In this document: piece by piece, positions 63,293 to 64,000 of the stretch
Numbering within the stretch: position 1 is the first letter of the stretch
Layout: each line of letters starts with the position of its first letter
From: Lachnospiraceae bacterium
Lineage (GTDB): Bacteria > Bacillota > Clostridia > Lachnospirales > Bianqueaceae
Direction: 5' to 3'
Assembly: GCA_022794035.1 (NCBI GenBank)
Contig: JAAWDX010000010.1
Location: forward strand, 62,001 to 126,000
DNA: 64,000 bases
Notes under the pieces: model-generated
What the model saw: the letters and a program-made list of their open reading frames with translations, nothing else
Databases searched by the model: none
What the model was told of the DNA's origin: nothing
Program-made: the position numbers and the translations under genes

Positions 63293-63321
63293 ATCCTATC
63301 ATTAAAAGCAGCAGCTGTCAA
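63293..63321 (-). promoter_or_regulatory. Promoter of the attenuated phosphotransferase gene
   Basis: TTGACA (63321-63316), 17 bp and TAGGAT (63298-63293) on the minus strand; predicted start about 63286, leaving a leader of about 175 nt. Confidence 0.72.
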
Positions 63322-63366
63322 TGTTTATTCCCTATTTAGATTGCGGCGTTTTTTATTTGTCGGAGA

Positions 63367-63395
63367 TTGGCTTTTCTCAGAAAATGAGCTATACT
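63367..63395 (+). promoter_or_regulatory. Promoter of the lipoprotein gene
   Basis: TTGGCT (63367-63372), 17 bp and TATACT (63390-63395). Confidence 0.7.
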
Positions 63396-63443
63396 GATAA
63401 AAGATTACATAGAGCAGGAAATCTGCCGGAACGGAGAGGAAAA

Positions 63444-64000
63444 ATGAAGAAAAAAAGAAGAGCTAGGTTTTGTTTGCTGTTGACGGCGATGCTGCTGGCG
63501 CTGAGCGCGTGCCAGAGCGTGCGTGAGAAAATGCCGGAGAAGAACAGCGTACGGATCTATGATGTGCTGCCGCAGGATCGCGATAAGGCTGCAGGGGCCG
63601 AAATTCTGGAGCAAACGCAGGCAAAGGCCGCTAAAACGCACGGAGAGGAGAGGGACCGGCTTTTGGAGACAGCGCGGCAGCTGGAATCGCTGCCCTTTGA
63701 AAAGCATGAGTTTCGAGTGAATCTATTTACAGGCGTAGCAGGGGCCGGCGATCAGAAGGAAGCGCCCTATGCAGGCCAGATTGCTGCAATCGAAGAGGCA
63801 AGCGGGATAGAGATTGAATATATCATTCTAAATAGCTGGGAGGAGCTGAGGGAGGAGCTGCGAAAAAGTCAGGGAGATGGGGTCACAAAGCTGGTGATTT
63901 TTGATAATTCCTATGATAAAAGCTTGCTTAAAGAAGCATCCTCGGGAGGATACGCTGATTTGGAAAGGGAACTAGAGGAAGCGGGCTTTTATGAAGAAGA
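63444..64000 (+). CDS. Lipoprotein, 5' part (cut by window end)
   Basis: The frame is open from the ATG at 63444 (after GGAGAGGAAAA) to the window end, 185 residues. It begins MKKKRRARFC, a basic signal-peptide start, then LLTAMLLALSAC with a lipobox and Cys23 as the lipid-bearing residue. The mature part is Glu/Gln/Ala-rich and helical (about 25-90), then FRVNLFTGVAG and VTKLVIFDNSYDKSLL look like the start of a periplasmic-binding-protein-like fold, perhaps a solute-binding protein. The missing C-terminus prevents a firmer call. Confidence 0.8.
   Translation, partial: MKKKRRARFCLLLTAMLLALSACQSVREKMPEKNSVRIYDVLPQDRDKAAGAEILEQTQAKAAKTHGEERDRLLETARQLESLPFEKHEFRVNLFTGVAGAGDQKEAPYAGQIAAIEEASGIEIEYIILNSWEELREELRKSQGDGVTKLVIFDNSYDKSLLKEASSGGYADLERELEEAGFYEE

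Overview
The window looks like a chromosome segment of a gut-type anaerobic Firmicute, most likely a Lachnospiraceae-like Clostridium relative. The evidence is strong AGGAGG ribosome-binding sites, near-consensus SigA promoters with 17-bp spacing, an electron-bifurcating [FeFe] hydrogenase operon with a companion sensory hydrogenase, and many signal-peptide-less glycan-degrading enzymes and sulfatases. GC content is moderate by eye; one gene at 27.5-30 kb is clearly more AT-rich than its neighbours. I saw no rRNA, tRNA, insertion sequence, prophage or CRISPR array.

Layout. 0-3 kb: the 3' end of an SGNH hydrolase, a LysR regulator, and a divergent small gene coupled to a DUF3737 gene. 3-12.2 kb (minus strand): a ten-gene Mrp/Mbh-type antiporter operon with mrpE, F and G, split MrpA C-terminal modules, mrpC and four NuoL/M/N-like proton-channel subunits, with no hydrogenase catalytic subunit. 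It has a near-consensus promoter followed at once by a terminator-like hairpin. 12.3-15.9 kb: a 2-hydroxyacid dehydrogenase, a GH36 alpha-galactosidase and a DUF3783 protein. 16-17.6 kb: a NiaR-like repressor translationally coupled to a PTS-EIIC_2-like membrane protein. 17.9-24.9 kb: GNAT, nitrilase, HAD phosphatase, TSUP permease, a GH129-like glycosidase, a glycerol-1-phosphate-dehydrogenase-like enzyme and a DMT transporter. 25-27.4 kb: a PflA-like radical SAM protein next to a sulfatase. 27.5-30 kb: a zinc-ribbon/TIR/TPR/membrane/DUF6273 protein. 30.2-34.3 kb (minus): sulfatase, DUF4838 and TPR proteins.

34.5-43 kb is the hydrogen-metabolism locus. DRTGG protein, RsbW-like ATPase, sensory [FeFe] hydrogenase, a second DRTGG protein, a second ATPase and a PHP-domain protein run straight into hydC, a ferredoxin-like subunit, hydB and hydA. 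43-48 kb encodes a GldA/GldG-type ABC exporter with a DUF4340 protein. 48-54.3 kb has two housekeeping blocks: ACT protein, hom and aspartate kinase, then pssA and psd, followed by DUF5685, J-domain and zinc-ribbon proteins. 54.4-57 kb: a Gfo/Idh/MocA oxidoreductase and a HipB/short-HipA pair. 57-62 kb (minus): a DUF4091 glycosidase-like protein and two tandem MutS-type ATPases lacking mismatch-recognition domains. 62-63.3 kb (minus): an aminoglycoside-phosphotransferase-like kinase behind what reads as a leader-peptide transcription attenuator. The window ends inside a lipoprotein gene.

The observations I would follow up first are the leader-peptide attenuator at 63.1-63.3 kb, the four-channel Mrp operon and its leader hairpin, the TIR fusion protein, the tandem MutS-like ATPases, the sensory hydrogenase in which the proton-transfer cysteine is alanine, and the NiaR-coupled EIIC-like transporter.
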